Of a stretch of DNA of 64,000 nt, positions 46,151 to 58,000 are shown piece by piece. Each line of letters opens with the position of its first letter. The first letter of the stretch is position 1. This stretch comes from Dryas octopetala (taxonomy: Eukaryota; Streptophyta; Magnoliopsida; Rosales; Rosaceae): positions 16,904,621 through 16,968,620 of the forward strand of contig OY992840.1 of the NCBI GenBank assembly GCA_963921425.1. Reading direction: 5' to 3'. The notes beneath the pieces were generated by a model. The model saw nothing but the letters and a program-made list of their open reading frames with translations. It ran no database searches and had not been told where the DNA came from. The position numbers and the translations under genes were made by a program.

Positions 46151-48946
46151 ATGGGACGAAGGTCTGGAAGCTGGTGTGGTATTGCGTCGACGACGTTGCC
46201 GCTGGGCATAAAGAGAGGTCCATGGACTCCTGAAGAGGACCAAAAGCTCTTAGCTTTCATTCAACAACATGGCCATGGAAGCTGGCGTTCCTTGCCTCAG
46301 AAAGCTGGTTAGTAGTTACTTATTAAACCCTTAATTAACGTCTATATGTCTAGCTTCTTTCACATACACTTCATTTTCTGATCTAAAATTTTTGGTGTGT
46401 TTTGTTTGTGTGTATATATATGTAGGTCTAAGAAGGTGCGGAAAGAGTTGCAGGCTAAGATGGAGAAACTACCTAAGGCCTGATATTAAGAGGGGAAATT
46501 TCAGTTTGCACGAAGACCAAACCATCATTCAACTTCATGCACTTCTAGGCAACAGGTAAATATAAATTTATTATTCTTAATTTATAGCACAAGCTACGTA
46601 CTTAATTCATTCACTTTGGGAACTTGAAAGCTACCTACCTACCTCATCATCCACATTTTGGGACTGAAAATATACCAAAAATTTTAATGGTAATATTATT
46701 AATTTTAACTTAAACACATGCATTTTGATATAATGTGCTTGTCAATATGCCCTTTAATTAGAGTACGTGTACGTAGCTATATATGCTGTAGATTAAGCAT
46801 CATTGTAAACTTGTCTCTGCCCTACCATAACACGTACCAAAGAAAAATAGTACTGCAGGGAGATAACTTAATTGGATCTCCTTATTATCAATTTATCAGT
46901 TGACAGCAAAGGGCATGTGAAAAATAGTAGAATAATGCTATACTTACCACATTTCTTATACCACATTTTTATACCATCTTATGTGTCATTATTTTATTGG
47001 ACAGAGTTTTTCTTTTTATTTTTATTTTTTAGTATCCAATGTATGAATGCCATGTAAGTTGCCACATAAGGTGGTATAAAATTGTGGTATAAAAATGTGG
47101 TATATCTAGCACTACTCAAAATAGTAATAGGAAAATATTTGGGTCGCTCCTAGGGGTTATTCCAAGGTCACCCAATCCCCTCAAATTTCGATTTCGGCAA
47201 TGCCGGTATATGATCAGAACCATTCACTTTTTAGATAACCAATTAAAGATTATCTCTGTAAAAAATCAAATCAATTGAAAATCGTTTAATTATATAACTG
47301 TTATCAATTAAGAAAAAAAAATTGATGATTTTCAATTAAAGAGTGATTTTTTGATCGAACCGTTGATTTTTTCTATTTAAGCAACAATAGTTATATGATC
47401 AAATGATTTCCGATTGACTTGATTTTTTACAGAAATGATCTATAATAAGTGATCTAAAACATGAACGGTTCCGATCATGCGCCGGCATTACCAACATTGC
47501 GATTTTAGTGAGAGGGATGACCTTGGGGTACCCCCAAGGGGTGACCCAAGTAGTGTCCATAGTAATATATATGGATAGGAGTAAATTTTTAATGTGACTG
47601 CGACATTGATAACATGTTGTTATTAATTTACTTAATAACAACACGTTAAAAATATCAGTAGTGCTAGACATCCGACATTTTTATACCATAATTTTATACC
47701 ACCTTATGTGTCAACTTACATGGCATTCATGCATTGAAAACTAAAAAATAAAAGCAAAAATCCAAAAAGAAAAAGAAAAAGAAAAACTTTTGTCCAATAA
47801 AATAATGACACGTAAGATGATATAAAAATATGGTACAAGAATGTGGTAAATATAGCATTATTCTAAAAATATATATACGTTGAATACAGTAATGCTACAC
47901 TTATCATATTTTTATACCACAATTGTATACCATCTTACATAGCATTCATACATTGGACACTACAAATTAAAAAATAAAACTTAAAAAAGAAAAAAGAAAT
48001 ACCCTTCAAATAAAGTAATGACACATTAAGTAAGATACAAATAAAAAAATATGAGACAACTAGCATTATTGCGTTGAATATATGTAGTAGTAGTATATGT
48101 CCGTATTACACTCACACTAGAATGTGTTTCATGTGTTGGTGTATTAGGTGGTCCTCCATAGCTGCGCACTTACCGAAGAGAACAGACAATGAGATAAAGA
48201 ACTACTGGAACACACACCTGAAGAAACGACTGGCCAAGATAGGCTTTGACCCGGTAACCCACAAGCCCATTAAGGCTGCCATTCTTGGCTCCGCCGATGC
48301 CGATCCAAAGAACACGGCCAACCTCAGCCACATTGCTCAGTGGGAAAGCGCCAGGCTTCAAGCTGAGGCCAGATTTGTTAGAGAGTCTAAACTACGCACC
48401 CAACATGACCATAACAATGATAATATTGATCCACACGTGTCAGCATCAGGTCACCTACTTTATCATGATCAAACGGCCGGAACTCATGACCATTTTGCAC
48501 CACCACCACCACCACAATCCCTTGACATTCTAAGAGCCTGGGAAACCCTATTGTCAAGGTCAAGAGCTGTCGGCAGCGGCGGCAAGGAGGGTAGTGTTGG
48601 TGTTGTTGCTGCTGTTGGTGGTGGCGCAACTGAGGGGCAATATGGTAATTACGTACCACTTGGCCATCATGATGTTAGTATTGTTGGTGTTAGTGGTTGT
48701 GACCATTTTGAGCCTCCAATACTGATGGATAATTCTTCAGGGGCAGTCATGTCAACCACGGCGGGGTCACATCTGGATTTCAGTGAAGTTTTGGGGCAAT
48801 GTGGTAAGTCTGAATATTGCAGTGAGCTTTTCGCTGCACTCAACCACTATAGTATGATGGGGTTTGAAGTCGGGGATGCTTGGACTACTTCCGAACAATG
48901 CAACAATAATGGTCCTGAAAATGTGATCAGCGAGATATGGGCTTAA
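46151..48946 (+). CDS. R2R3-MYB transcription factor, subgroup 9 (MIXTA-like), gene B
   Basis: Three exons: 46151-46307, 46426-46555, 48148-48946; 361 residues. R2 starts at [20 protein letters not shown] and runs through [21 protein letters not shown]3 includes [20 protein letters not shown] and [35 protein letters not shown] (residues 157-176) is the subgroup 9 signature. The N-terminus is unusual: instead of MGRSPCCDK... it begins [19 protein letters not shown], 8 residues longer than gene A. Met1 is the only start in exon 1 that keeps R2 intact. The C-terminus has a Pro run (PPPPP), Gly-rich stretches and ends NVISEIWA. Intron 2, 1592 bp, is mostly transposon DNA. Gene A, 9.3 kb away in head-to-head orientation, is its closest relative here, so the pair probably arose by local duplication. 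Confidence 0.93.
46930..47117. mobile_element. Mutator-like MITE, copy 1 (188 bp, in MYB-B intron 2)
   Basis: The ends GAATAATGCTATACTTACCA and, in reverse complement, GAGTAGTGCTAGATATACCA continue as inverted TTTTTATACCACA-type arms. AAAATAGTA at 46921-46929 and 47118-47126 is a perfect 9-bp TSD, the Mutator length. Confidence 0.9.
47138..47550. mobile_element. foldback MITE, about 413 bp (in MYB-B intron 2)
   Basis: TTGGGTCGCTCCTAGGGG...CCAAGGTCACCC at the left faces GGGTGACC...GGGGTGACCCAAG-type sequence at the right. Inner arms share ATGCCGG, GATCAGAACC/GGTTCCGATC and TGTAAAAAATCAA/TTGATTTTTTACA. The TSD is not clear. It lies only about 12 bp after the TSD of the preceding MITE. Confidence 0.75.
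47656..47863. mobile_element. Mutator-like MITE, copy 2 (208 bp, in MYB-B intron 2)
   Basis: It begins CAGTAGTGCTAGACATCCGA and ends TATAGCATTATTC. TAAAAATAT at 47647-47655 and 47864-47872 is a perfect 9-bp TSD. The interior matches copy 1 in reverse orientation (CCACCTTATGTGTCAACTTA, GTCCAATAAAATAATGACAC). Confidence 0.9.
47887..48071. mobile_element. Mutator-like MITE, copy 3 (185 bp, in MYB-B intron 2)
   Basis: It begins CAGTAATGCTACACTTATCA and ends ACTAGCATTATTG. CGTTGAATA at 47878-47886 and 48072-48080 is a perfect 9-bp TSD. It lies 5 bp after the TSD of copy 2 and in the same orientation. Confidence 0.9.
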
Positions 48947-51100
48947 CAAACATTTGTATGTGTTATGGTGATGATTTTGATGATGATCATAAAGTAACAA
49001 AATCTCCACTACCTGCAAAAAATAATTAATAGAACTAATTTGTGGATTATGAAGGTGATCGATGATGGAAGGCAGGTGGGGTGTATGAAGTTAATTAATA
49101 AATAATTACTTGTTGGTGTTTTATTTGTTAACCGACCATCAAATTAATTAATTCACCAGTTTAATTTAATTCTAACTTCTGCGTCTGTATTGTCTAGTTT
49201 AATTCGTACATGAGATTAATTAATTGTATATTTTTCTGTTCTCTCCTTTTTTTTTTTTGTCTGTGCTGAACGATCCCCTAGAAATGTATGTCGTTAATTA
49301 CATGTTATCTGCAGTACGTTGTACGTGTACTAATTGTGTAAGCTGTGCAGTACGTACTGATTGATCAATAATTAATTAGTAACTAATTACCAAATTCGGT
49401 TGTAAAGTGAGATCTAGGCTTGATCTAGCTAGCTTATTATTGCGTTGGGGCCGGCCACAGCCACAATACGAGAAAAAGGAGTATATACACATTTTGTATT
49501 TAATTATCTCTTTTATTATGATCTAATTTGTGATGTGAAACGTAAACACAAAAAGTATGTTCATCTAAATTAAATAAGCTTTTTGTTTCACAATATATAT
49601 TATGGAAAATTGGAAATTAAATTCATTAGGTGTGAAATGTGTGGGATATGACATGTTAATTTATAGTGTTGTCGTGATGTCGTAGCAGACATATATATAT
49701 ATATATATATATGTAATGGAGCGGCTAGGTAGGTTGCTATGACATATTGACATGCATGCATGGTATTCTACCAATTAGGAAATTACCATTCAAGCTCCAA
49801 CAGTACGTTGTGTATATATGCATGCTCTAAAATGGTAATCATCAGATTCATCACTGCATATATTTATGCTTTATTGATTAATTAATTAGGTTTGGATTTA
49901 CGTCACAACTAGCAGAACACTCGGTCGCTGCTTGGACATTAAAGCCCATATATATATATAATGAAATAAATGAATAAGGGCATGTTGTGACTTGTGAGTT
50001 TGTGACGTTGAATAAGTTGGCGTACACAGGTTCCACACCATAATGAAATCACCAAAACATGTGTCGGCCTCCATATATTTTTACATATATATATATATTG
50101 AGTTTGACACCTGTAAAACTTGTTCATATACCAATATAAAAATGAAATATTTAGTTTAAAATTAATTGACAATAAATAATAAGAGTTAACACCTCATCAT
50201 ACAAGACATTACTACGTACTTAACTAATGCATGATATTTTCAAATTTCAAGGACATATATGTTATAGATAGCTATCATAGCTTAATTATATAATCAATTA
50301 GGTTAAATTTTAATGTTGTCAGTGCTTTATATTAAAGGCATTCATTTCATAAAGCTGTGTACGTACAGTCATACACTAACCATAGGTGGTAGGCTTGTTG
50401 TTTTAAGCTTGAGGTTGGGTCACCTCAGTTATGGGTTATGTTATAGGTTTACGCTTATAGGTTGGTTCTCAGGCCATTGAGGTAGAGTAGATGTTGATCG
50501 ATTTTGGCCTTTTTGGTACTAATAAATAGCTACCATATATGGTCGGCTAACTTGGGGACACTAGCTAGCCACCCCTTGTTTAGCCTAGATCTACTCACAG
50601 ACTGTCAAATACTGCACCTCCGAGTGGACTGTACCACACCCCTAAATTAATTTACATGCCTTTGAGGAGTCATTCCTCAACAAGTTTTCATAGTCTTTTC
50701 TCTTTCTTTTCTTGCACAAGATTTATATATTTTTTAAAAATTATAAAGATGCATTTCTTAACTTTTCAATCATGGACCATTTTCTCTTTAGGTTGGTCCC
50801 GGATTTGGGTCGCTCAATACTTGGTACCATAACCCTTTAGCTCTCTACTCATTTATTACTTGAAGATTTAATTAGCTAGGATCAATAGGTTTAGTTGCAA
50901 TATTTATTGTCACTTTCATTATTCTTTTTTTTTTTTTTTTTTCACTTAACCATTTCTACATGTGGGACCCACATGCATCTCTCGGCCCTTGGTTTTGGGC
51001 CTTTGACCCCAAAAATAGTAGATAGTATAAGTGCTTTCCTCTTTTACAAAGGTCTCATGTTGTTCTAGAATCTAGATGTTGCGTGGACCATAGTAGCACA
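48947..51100. other. intergenic downstream of MYB gene B
   Basis: The first 300 bp or so must contain the 3' UTR. After that I see only AT-rich DNA with TA microsatellites (49690-49712, 50086-50099) and no gene. Confidence 0.5.
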
Positions 51101-51781
51101 TAGGGGTGGACATAACCTGACGGAACTCGACTAACCCGACCAAAATGGGTTGGGTTGGTTTGGTTTCTAACACCTAATTTAGAGAGGTCGGTTCATAACC
51201 CGACCAACCCGGCCTCAAATGAGTTGGTTAGTGGGTTGAGGTTCCAAATAACAAATCAAACTCGACCCAATTCGACCTAAAAATAAAAAAATTAAATTAA
51301 ATATTCACATGTCTAGTTTCTTATCTCACCTTGTTTAGAATGGTCAAAGGCTCAAAATAATGGAAACTCATCTCACCTTCTCTAGTTTCTTGGCATGCCT
51401 TCTTTAATATCATAATAAGTTAATATTAATCTTTCACATGACTTTGTTCTTAATATATTAATATTAATGTTTCACATATATGGCTTTCTTGTTTTACGTA
51501 TGATTGTAATTATTCCACTATAAAAGCAGCAGACATGCATTGAATTGGGTTCATGTGTAGAAAACAAAGACATTAATTTTATAACTTAAAGATAGTTTCA
51601 TTCATTTATGATGTGGGCCTAAATTTTAATTGTATTTTGGGCCAAGCCCAAACCGATCAAACCGACCAACCCAACTTGACTTCAATTGGTTTGGTTTGAT
51701 TCGGTTTTTTCACTTTCATTGGGTTGGTTTGGTTTGAAAAATCACTAACTCGAAGGCATTGGTGGTTTGGGCTCATCCGTA
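51101..51781. mobile_element. non-autonomous hAT-like element, 681 bp
   Basis: It begins TAGGGGTGGACATAACC and ends GGGCTCATCCGTA. GTAGCACA at 51093-51100 and 51782-51789 is a perfect 8-bp TSD. Both ends carry GGTTGGTTTGG / CCGACCAACCC subterminal repeats. The interior is AT-rich and non-coding. Confidence 0.88.
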
Positions 51782-52116
51782 GTAGCACATATGCATTCTT
51801 TGTGGGCCAATGTTGTTGGGCAAAGGGCCTACTGTCATATTTGGGTAGATTTGGGCTCTCCACCTCTACAGATGGGCCCAAAAAGGAATCTTAGCGTGTA
51901 TTGCAAACATTCCAAACGAACTCTAATCTCATGCTCATTGACTTTCCTACAAATCCAATAATCAGATTACACGTGTCCGGTAAAAACGAAAATGGAGCGT
52001 GACTTTTAAAGACCGTGTTGTGAGTCTTGTGACTCAGTGACTCACTTTCACAGTTTCACTTGGACTTGTACTTCGGGCCTTGGGCTCAACGCTTCAACCG
52101 CACCAACACTCACTCT

Positions 52117-52120
<4 letters not shown>

Positions 52121-52160
<40 letters not shown>
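52121..52160. repeat. (CT)n microsatellite in the 5' UTR
   Basis: An almost uninterrupted CT run of about 20 units ends 36 bp before the start codon of the DNAJC16-like gene. Similar CT runs followed by TA runs lie in its intron 1 (52353-52403), and another in its intron 8 (about 55038-55068). Confidence 0.9.
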
Positions 52161-52163
<3 letters not shown>

Positions 52164-52195
52164 GAACGAGAAATTACTCGGTGCGGTGGAGCATC

Positions 52196-52354
52196 ATGGT
52201 AAGGCCTGCTTCCGAGGCCGCGACGACGAGCTCGTCGTCCATGGCGTCCACGATCAAAGCCTACTCGCTGCCTCTGGTTCTCTTCTGTGGAGCTATGTTC
52301 TTCCAGCTCATTGTGATTCCCAAATCCTTCCCTCCCTCTCATTACGACGGTAAT

Positions 52355-52403
<49 letters not shown>

Positions 52404-55033
52404 TAGTATATGATTTTCAAACAATTGGTTTGGATGGTGAATTGTTGTAGTTCTTGGTGTAAGGAGGTACAGCTCCATTGAACAAGTGAAGGAGGCCTAC
52501 GACAATCTCTCAACCTTGTGGTAAATTTTTGTTTTCTTTGCTTACTTTCATTTACATGTCGTTTTGATGATTTGAATCGCAGAATTCACTAGTTTAATCG
52601 CGAGAGAGGTATAACTATTATTAGTAAAAGCACTCTGTTACACAGCATAAGCATGTGTGTGTCTGTGTGATGGTAGTTATTTGTTTATAGTTAGCGGTGT
52701 AATCTATTGAGTGTGTTTTTGAGGATATGCCATATGCTGTTCTTACATAGCTAGGAGATCTCGTCATTTCAGGAATTCGAGTGAGCAAGCTCCTGATACT
52801 CTCGATTTTATAGAGGTCAGTAGGTTCTTTGATTGTCAAACTTCATTGAGCATAATGTTATCAAACATTCTATCAGATGATTATAGAGGTGTTGAATTGG
52901 TCAATTTTTTGTATTGCTGAATTTCTAAATACACTACAAGGCCTGGTTCAAATACATTACACTAAGTTACTGTAATGTATTCAAATACCAGTAATATCAT
53001 AACTGCTGCGTCACCGGTTTTGAATGTTTTTCGTAGTCAGTATTTGGCCTTGTTCTCTGTTCTTTCTTGAATGCTATTCCTATAACTATGGGATTGAGAT
53101 ATCAATTGCAGATTCAATATGCTTATGAGTTGCTGACGAATCCATCCTGGAAAAGAAACTATGACATATTTGGGATTGCTGAGCAAATAGTGAGTTCTTG
53201 CTCAAATTCCAACTTATCAACATGGAAGCTTTTCATGTCTAGTTTTAGTGCCATCCATGTTCTGTTTCTCTGACCTCTGCCAGGTGTTACACTGTTTTAA
53301 TAATTGCCCATTTTCTTGACAATAGGATGTAATTAAGAAGGCCAAAGAGCAATATGCAGGAGAAAGCTTTTCAAACATAGACCTTCCTTTACTTGACTCT
53401 GTTGCTTCTGGTTGGTTAAGAACTTAACTTGTCAATCATATTATAATTGCATCTACTGTAACATTTTTTTTTTTAATTTTATTACTAACTTAAAAATGTT
53501 TTCAAAGGATTTTCAATATTTGTAGGCTGATGAATGAATATAATCTTGTCTTTGTATTAGATTCTGAAGATCATAAACCCACCGTCGTTACCTCCGAGGA
53601 TTTCCAGGCCATGTTTCAGAATAACATGCCATCACTATTTCAGGTAAAGTCACTTTCTAAATCACACTGCATGTCAGGAATCATGACAACTGTAACCAGC
53701 ATATGCTTTTATCTTATCCTGGTGTCCCCTTCCTTTCCATCAGACTGATCAGAGGTTTAGTTTTCTGTAACTTAATGAGCAATATGCATAACACAACAGA
53801 CTAACATATTTTGATAGAAAATATTCTAGTCAACATATACCAGAATCTGTATACCATGTGCTGCCATTTTCAGTATAGATTTCAAGGCAATTTAAAATAA
53901 AACCTTATATTTTTATTATCATATTTTGACACTAAGATAACTTCTTGTTTTTGGAGTTAGACATATACTGACTCTTAATTCATGCCCATTTTAATTTGGA
54001 TCAGTTGTGCTCATTTGGAAGCAAAAGGTGTGATCAATTTGCTGATGCCTGGAAACGAATTGGTATGTTTTCATCTTCGAGCACCCAATTTAAGATTCTT
54101 ATCTACATCTGAGATGGTTTCTCAAAAAGTTGAAGATGTGATTAGTTTATAGTCTATGCACTCAACAGAGTGAGGCCTTATTTTTACTACTTTGTTTGTT
54201 GGTTTTGGGGACATAAATCCTTTAACCATTTAGCTTGACTGTGGCATATTCTTTTTCTAAATTTGTATTACAGGATTGCATGCTTGAAGTTATAGTTAAA
54301 AACTTGATGTCATTCTATATTACAAGGACACTGACATAGTTGTCCGTGAATATCAAATTCCAACAAAAATAGCTCAAAAATAAGTTGGGTATATGTTAAA
54401 GAGAAAGAATAAAGGATTGATCCATTGGTTCTAGTTCTTTCCATTGCTAGTAAATTTGTTTTGTATTTATGTTGAAAGAATTTAAAATATAAGCATATAA
54501 TTTCTAATTTGATGCTTTTGAAGTAATCAACATAATTGTGAGCCCATTCTTATATGAAGGATGATAGCTGCTTTGAGATTTTGATCACTTTGTTTCCATA
54601 CCTCAGCTGCTTTGTTGGATGGTGCGGCAAAAACTGGTCTGGTGGATCTTGGAGACCTTAAGCTAGCAACACATCTTGCTGAGAAAAAACCAACTGGACA
54701 ACCCTTCTTCAGGAATGGTAAGTAGTATGTTACTTAAATGATCAGTTTTGCACACTATTATTGAACAAAGCCTATGTTATTATTTAACTGCTGTCTTGGA
54801 ATTTGTGAATGTGAACTGAAAAATAAGCTAGCAAACATGCATATTTTGATAAGCAAATGGTTAAATGTAAATGAAATTAGGGGCATAGTAGGTTTTGAAA
54901 TTCACTCTTGAAATTTGAAAGCTATTTATTATATATGACACTGCATCATTTATATGTTATACATATAAGTGTGAATTGCCAGCTGCCAAAGCTTCTTTGC
55001 TGCTTTAGTTCACCTCCCCCCCTTCCTTCCTCC

Positions 55034-55073
<40 letters not shown>

Positions 55074-58000
55074 TTATCGAAAATTTTAGTTGCTAACAAT
55101 TTGGGAGTTGAAAAAAGGGGTTTGGTAAAAGGTACTACCAAATTGTGTAAAAGTTATATTTTCTGATGTGTGTGAATATACCTATATATAATATTATATG
55201 TATGTATCTATTTATATTTCTTGCAATAGTTTTTTCTTTTTTTGTAATTACAGCAGAATGCTTTTGCACTTTTGCTCTGTTTCATAATTAACATGATTCC
55301 CATCCATGAGCATTGTAACTATTGTTCTGGCTGGTGCCAGGATTAAGGGGCTGAAAAACCTAGACAATCATAAAAATTTATTATTATGGATTCTTTTGGG
55401 TGGAAACTCATTTTGTTTGAGTATTTTCATTTTCTCATGTTTCTTGTGTCTAACTAGATAGCATTCTTATACAGGTCTACCTTCTCTTGTTGCTTTTCCG
55501 CTGGGGTGTAAATCTGCCAATTGTCTTATTAGGTGAGGTTTTCAGTTAGGTCTAAGGTCATTACTATGCATATACAGCATTGTAAGGATTGAATTTAATT
55601 ACAGGAGATTTTCAATACTCTGCTGTAGCTCTATATAAGGGCAAGGTCCTTTTTTTTGTTTTTTCCTTCTTTATGCTGCAACAAACCATGTTTTCTTCAT
55701 TAGTCATGGAATGGTATCTGAGTATGAACTTTTGTACTAGGTTTGAAGGAGAGCTCTCGGTTGACTCAATTACAGATTGGTTTGCAACCACCATACTTGG
55801 TTTACCTCGTATTCTTTACTACACAAAGGAGTCACTGGTAATTCTATGAGAAAATTTATTTCCCTCTCTTCCCTAACTTTAGATTAAATAGGACCTATGC
55901 TCATAAGATTCAAGGTTGAGATTGTTATAAAAAGGTTTGGGGTGATTAGAATTTACAAAAGAGAAATTTATGCTCTTTATTTCCTGTCACTTTTTAACCC
56001 ACCTCAAAATGATATTAACATGCACTTCAATTTCAGGGGCAGAATTTTCTAGCAAAAGTTAGTCTTCATAAGGTACAATTGTAGTTACAGTATTTTGCAT
56101 AGAATTCAGCAGTGTTCTTATCCTGCATTGTAGTTTTGTTCCTTCTCTTTGAATTTGATTGCTGATCTTATTTGTGCTCACCTAGAAAAGCTATGCCACT
56201 CTTAAGAACAAAGGCAATAGAAATTATTGTCATGCATCATAGTTGATAGTTCTTTAATGTCACTGGACCCCTTTAAATTGCTTTTGCTTAGAAAGGTATT
56301 GTACCTTTAAGGTCATCCTTGATGCATTTGAATCAGACACATCCTTATACAACTCATGACATTTGTCATTATTTTATTTCTGATACTTTTGAGCGTTTTA
56401 GAGGTGTTAAATTAATATGTATTTTTCAAATGCATTTTAGTTGATTAAAATGTAAATAATTTCCTTTGCAACATGCTCCCATTCATTGTTATTACTTATG
56501 ACTAGCTACTTGAATACTTAAATTCTTATTGTTTTTGTTCTCCTGGCTCATAGGTTAAAGTCATTATCTTCTCAAAAACAGGGGAGCGTGCTGCTCCATT
56601 TGTACGCCAAGCTGCTAAAAATTATTGGGCTCATGCTTCTTTTGCTCTCGTGCTGTGGCGAGAAGAGGAATCTTCTTTTTGGTTTAATTCGTAAGTGGCT
56701 ATTCATGGATGAGGATAGTTTTTTAGTTTTCCTTAAATTTTGTGCTGATTCGGATCTATGATAATATGAAAACTAATATTGTTAGGTGAAACCGAATTGT
56801 TATTGTAAATTGGATACTAAAATTTATGCATCTTTTATTTTTGTGATTGACAACAGGTTTGAGGTGGAATCTGCACCTGCTATAGTGTTTCTGAAAGATC
56901 CTGGTGTCAAACCTGTTGTGTACCATGGCATGTTACTATCTTAACTTCAGTACCTCCACAATTTGATAAAGTTGTGTGCTTCATGTGATAACAAAAGCTG
57001 TATGTTTTGCATTTCAGGATCTGTTAACAATCCATGGTTCTTAAATATCATGGAACAAAATAAACAGCAAGGTACTATTCTTGTCTTCTTACACTGCTCT
57101 TCATTTAATATAAAAGAATTTATTATAAGGCTTATATGTGTCGGCAGATGACCATAACCTCCTAACAATATATGTGGAATCTTAAACTAAACTAATTTAG
57201 ACAAACAATTATACTGAACAAGCTTATCAAATTCCCTTACTAACTGGACCTACCTAACAAAAATATAACAAAGTATGCCAAAATTGCTATTAGCTTTGAA
57301 CTGTGAGCTAACTTTCAGTAAGACTTCTTAATTCCCATATGAGGTTTAAGAAGACAACAATATGGGAATTAAGAACTAAGAAGACTTCTTAGTAAGGCTT
57401 TATCAACAATGTGGACATCTATTGTAGTTTAAAACATTATGCAAAGTGAAGAAGTCTTACTTTTTGGCGTATTTTGGCGAATTATGGGAATTAAGAAGTC
57501 TTACTTTGAGCAGAGCCAATGACATGCGATTTGAGCTAACTTGCTAGTAGCTTTTTGGCGTATCTTCCCTCCAAGTCAACACTTGAGGGTTTATTTTTTT
57601 GTAATTATTAAATTAAGAATACTTGGCCTGCTGTGTGATTGTCAAAGAATCTTCTATCAGTGTCCATTCTCTGTAATGGTACCAAATTGGTGAAGCAGAG
57701 AGAGGCCGTTTTTGATTTCTCACAAGTTGTTCTTTCAGGACTTCCTCAGTTGAGGAGTACAACGTCCATGGAATTGGGTTGTGATGCCCAAGGCTATTCT
57801 CGTGCTGGATATGATACTGTTACTTGGTACTGTGCTGTTATAGCAGGAAGGCATGGCCCAGAACTCAGTAAAATGCGTGGAGTAAGTGTCTTTCAAGTCA
57901 TTTTGTTCCACAGCATTGCTCTAATTTGTGGTTTGTGTGATAGGATTTTGGAAAATTTATGGCTAGATCATTTGCTGGAGAGTTGTTTCAGTTGTAGATC

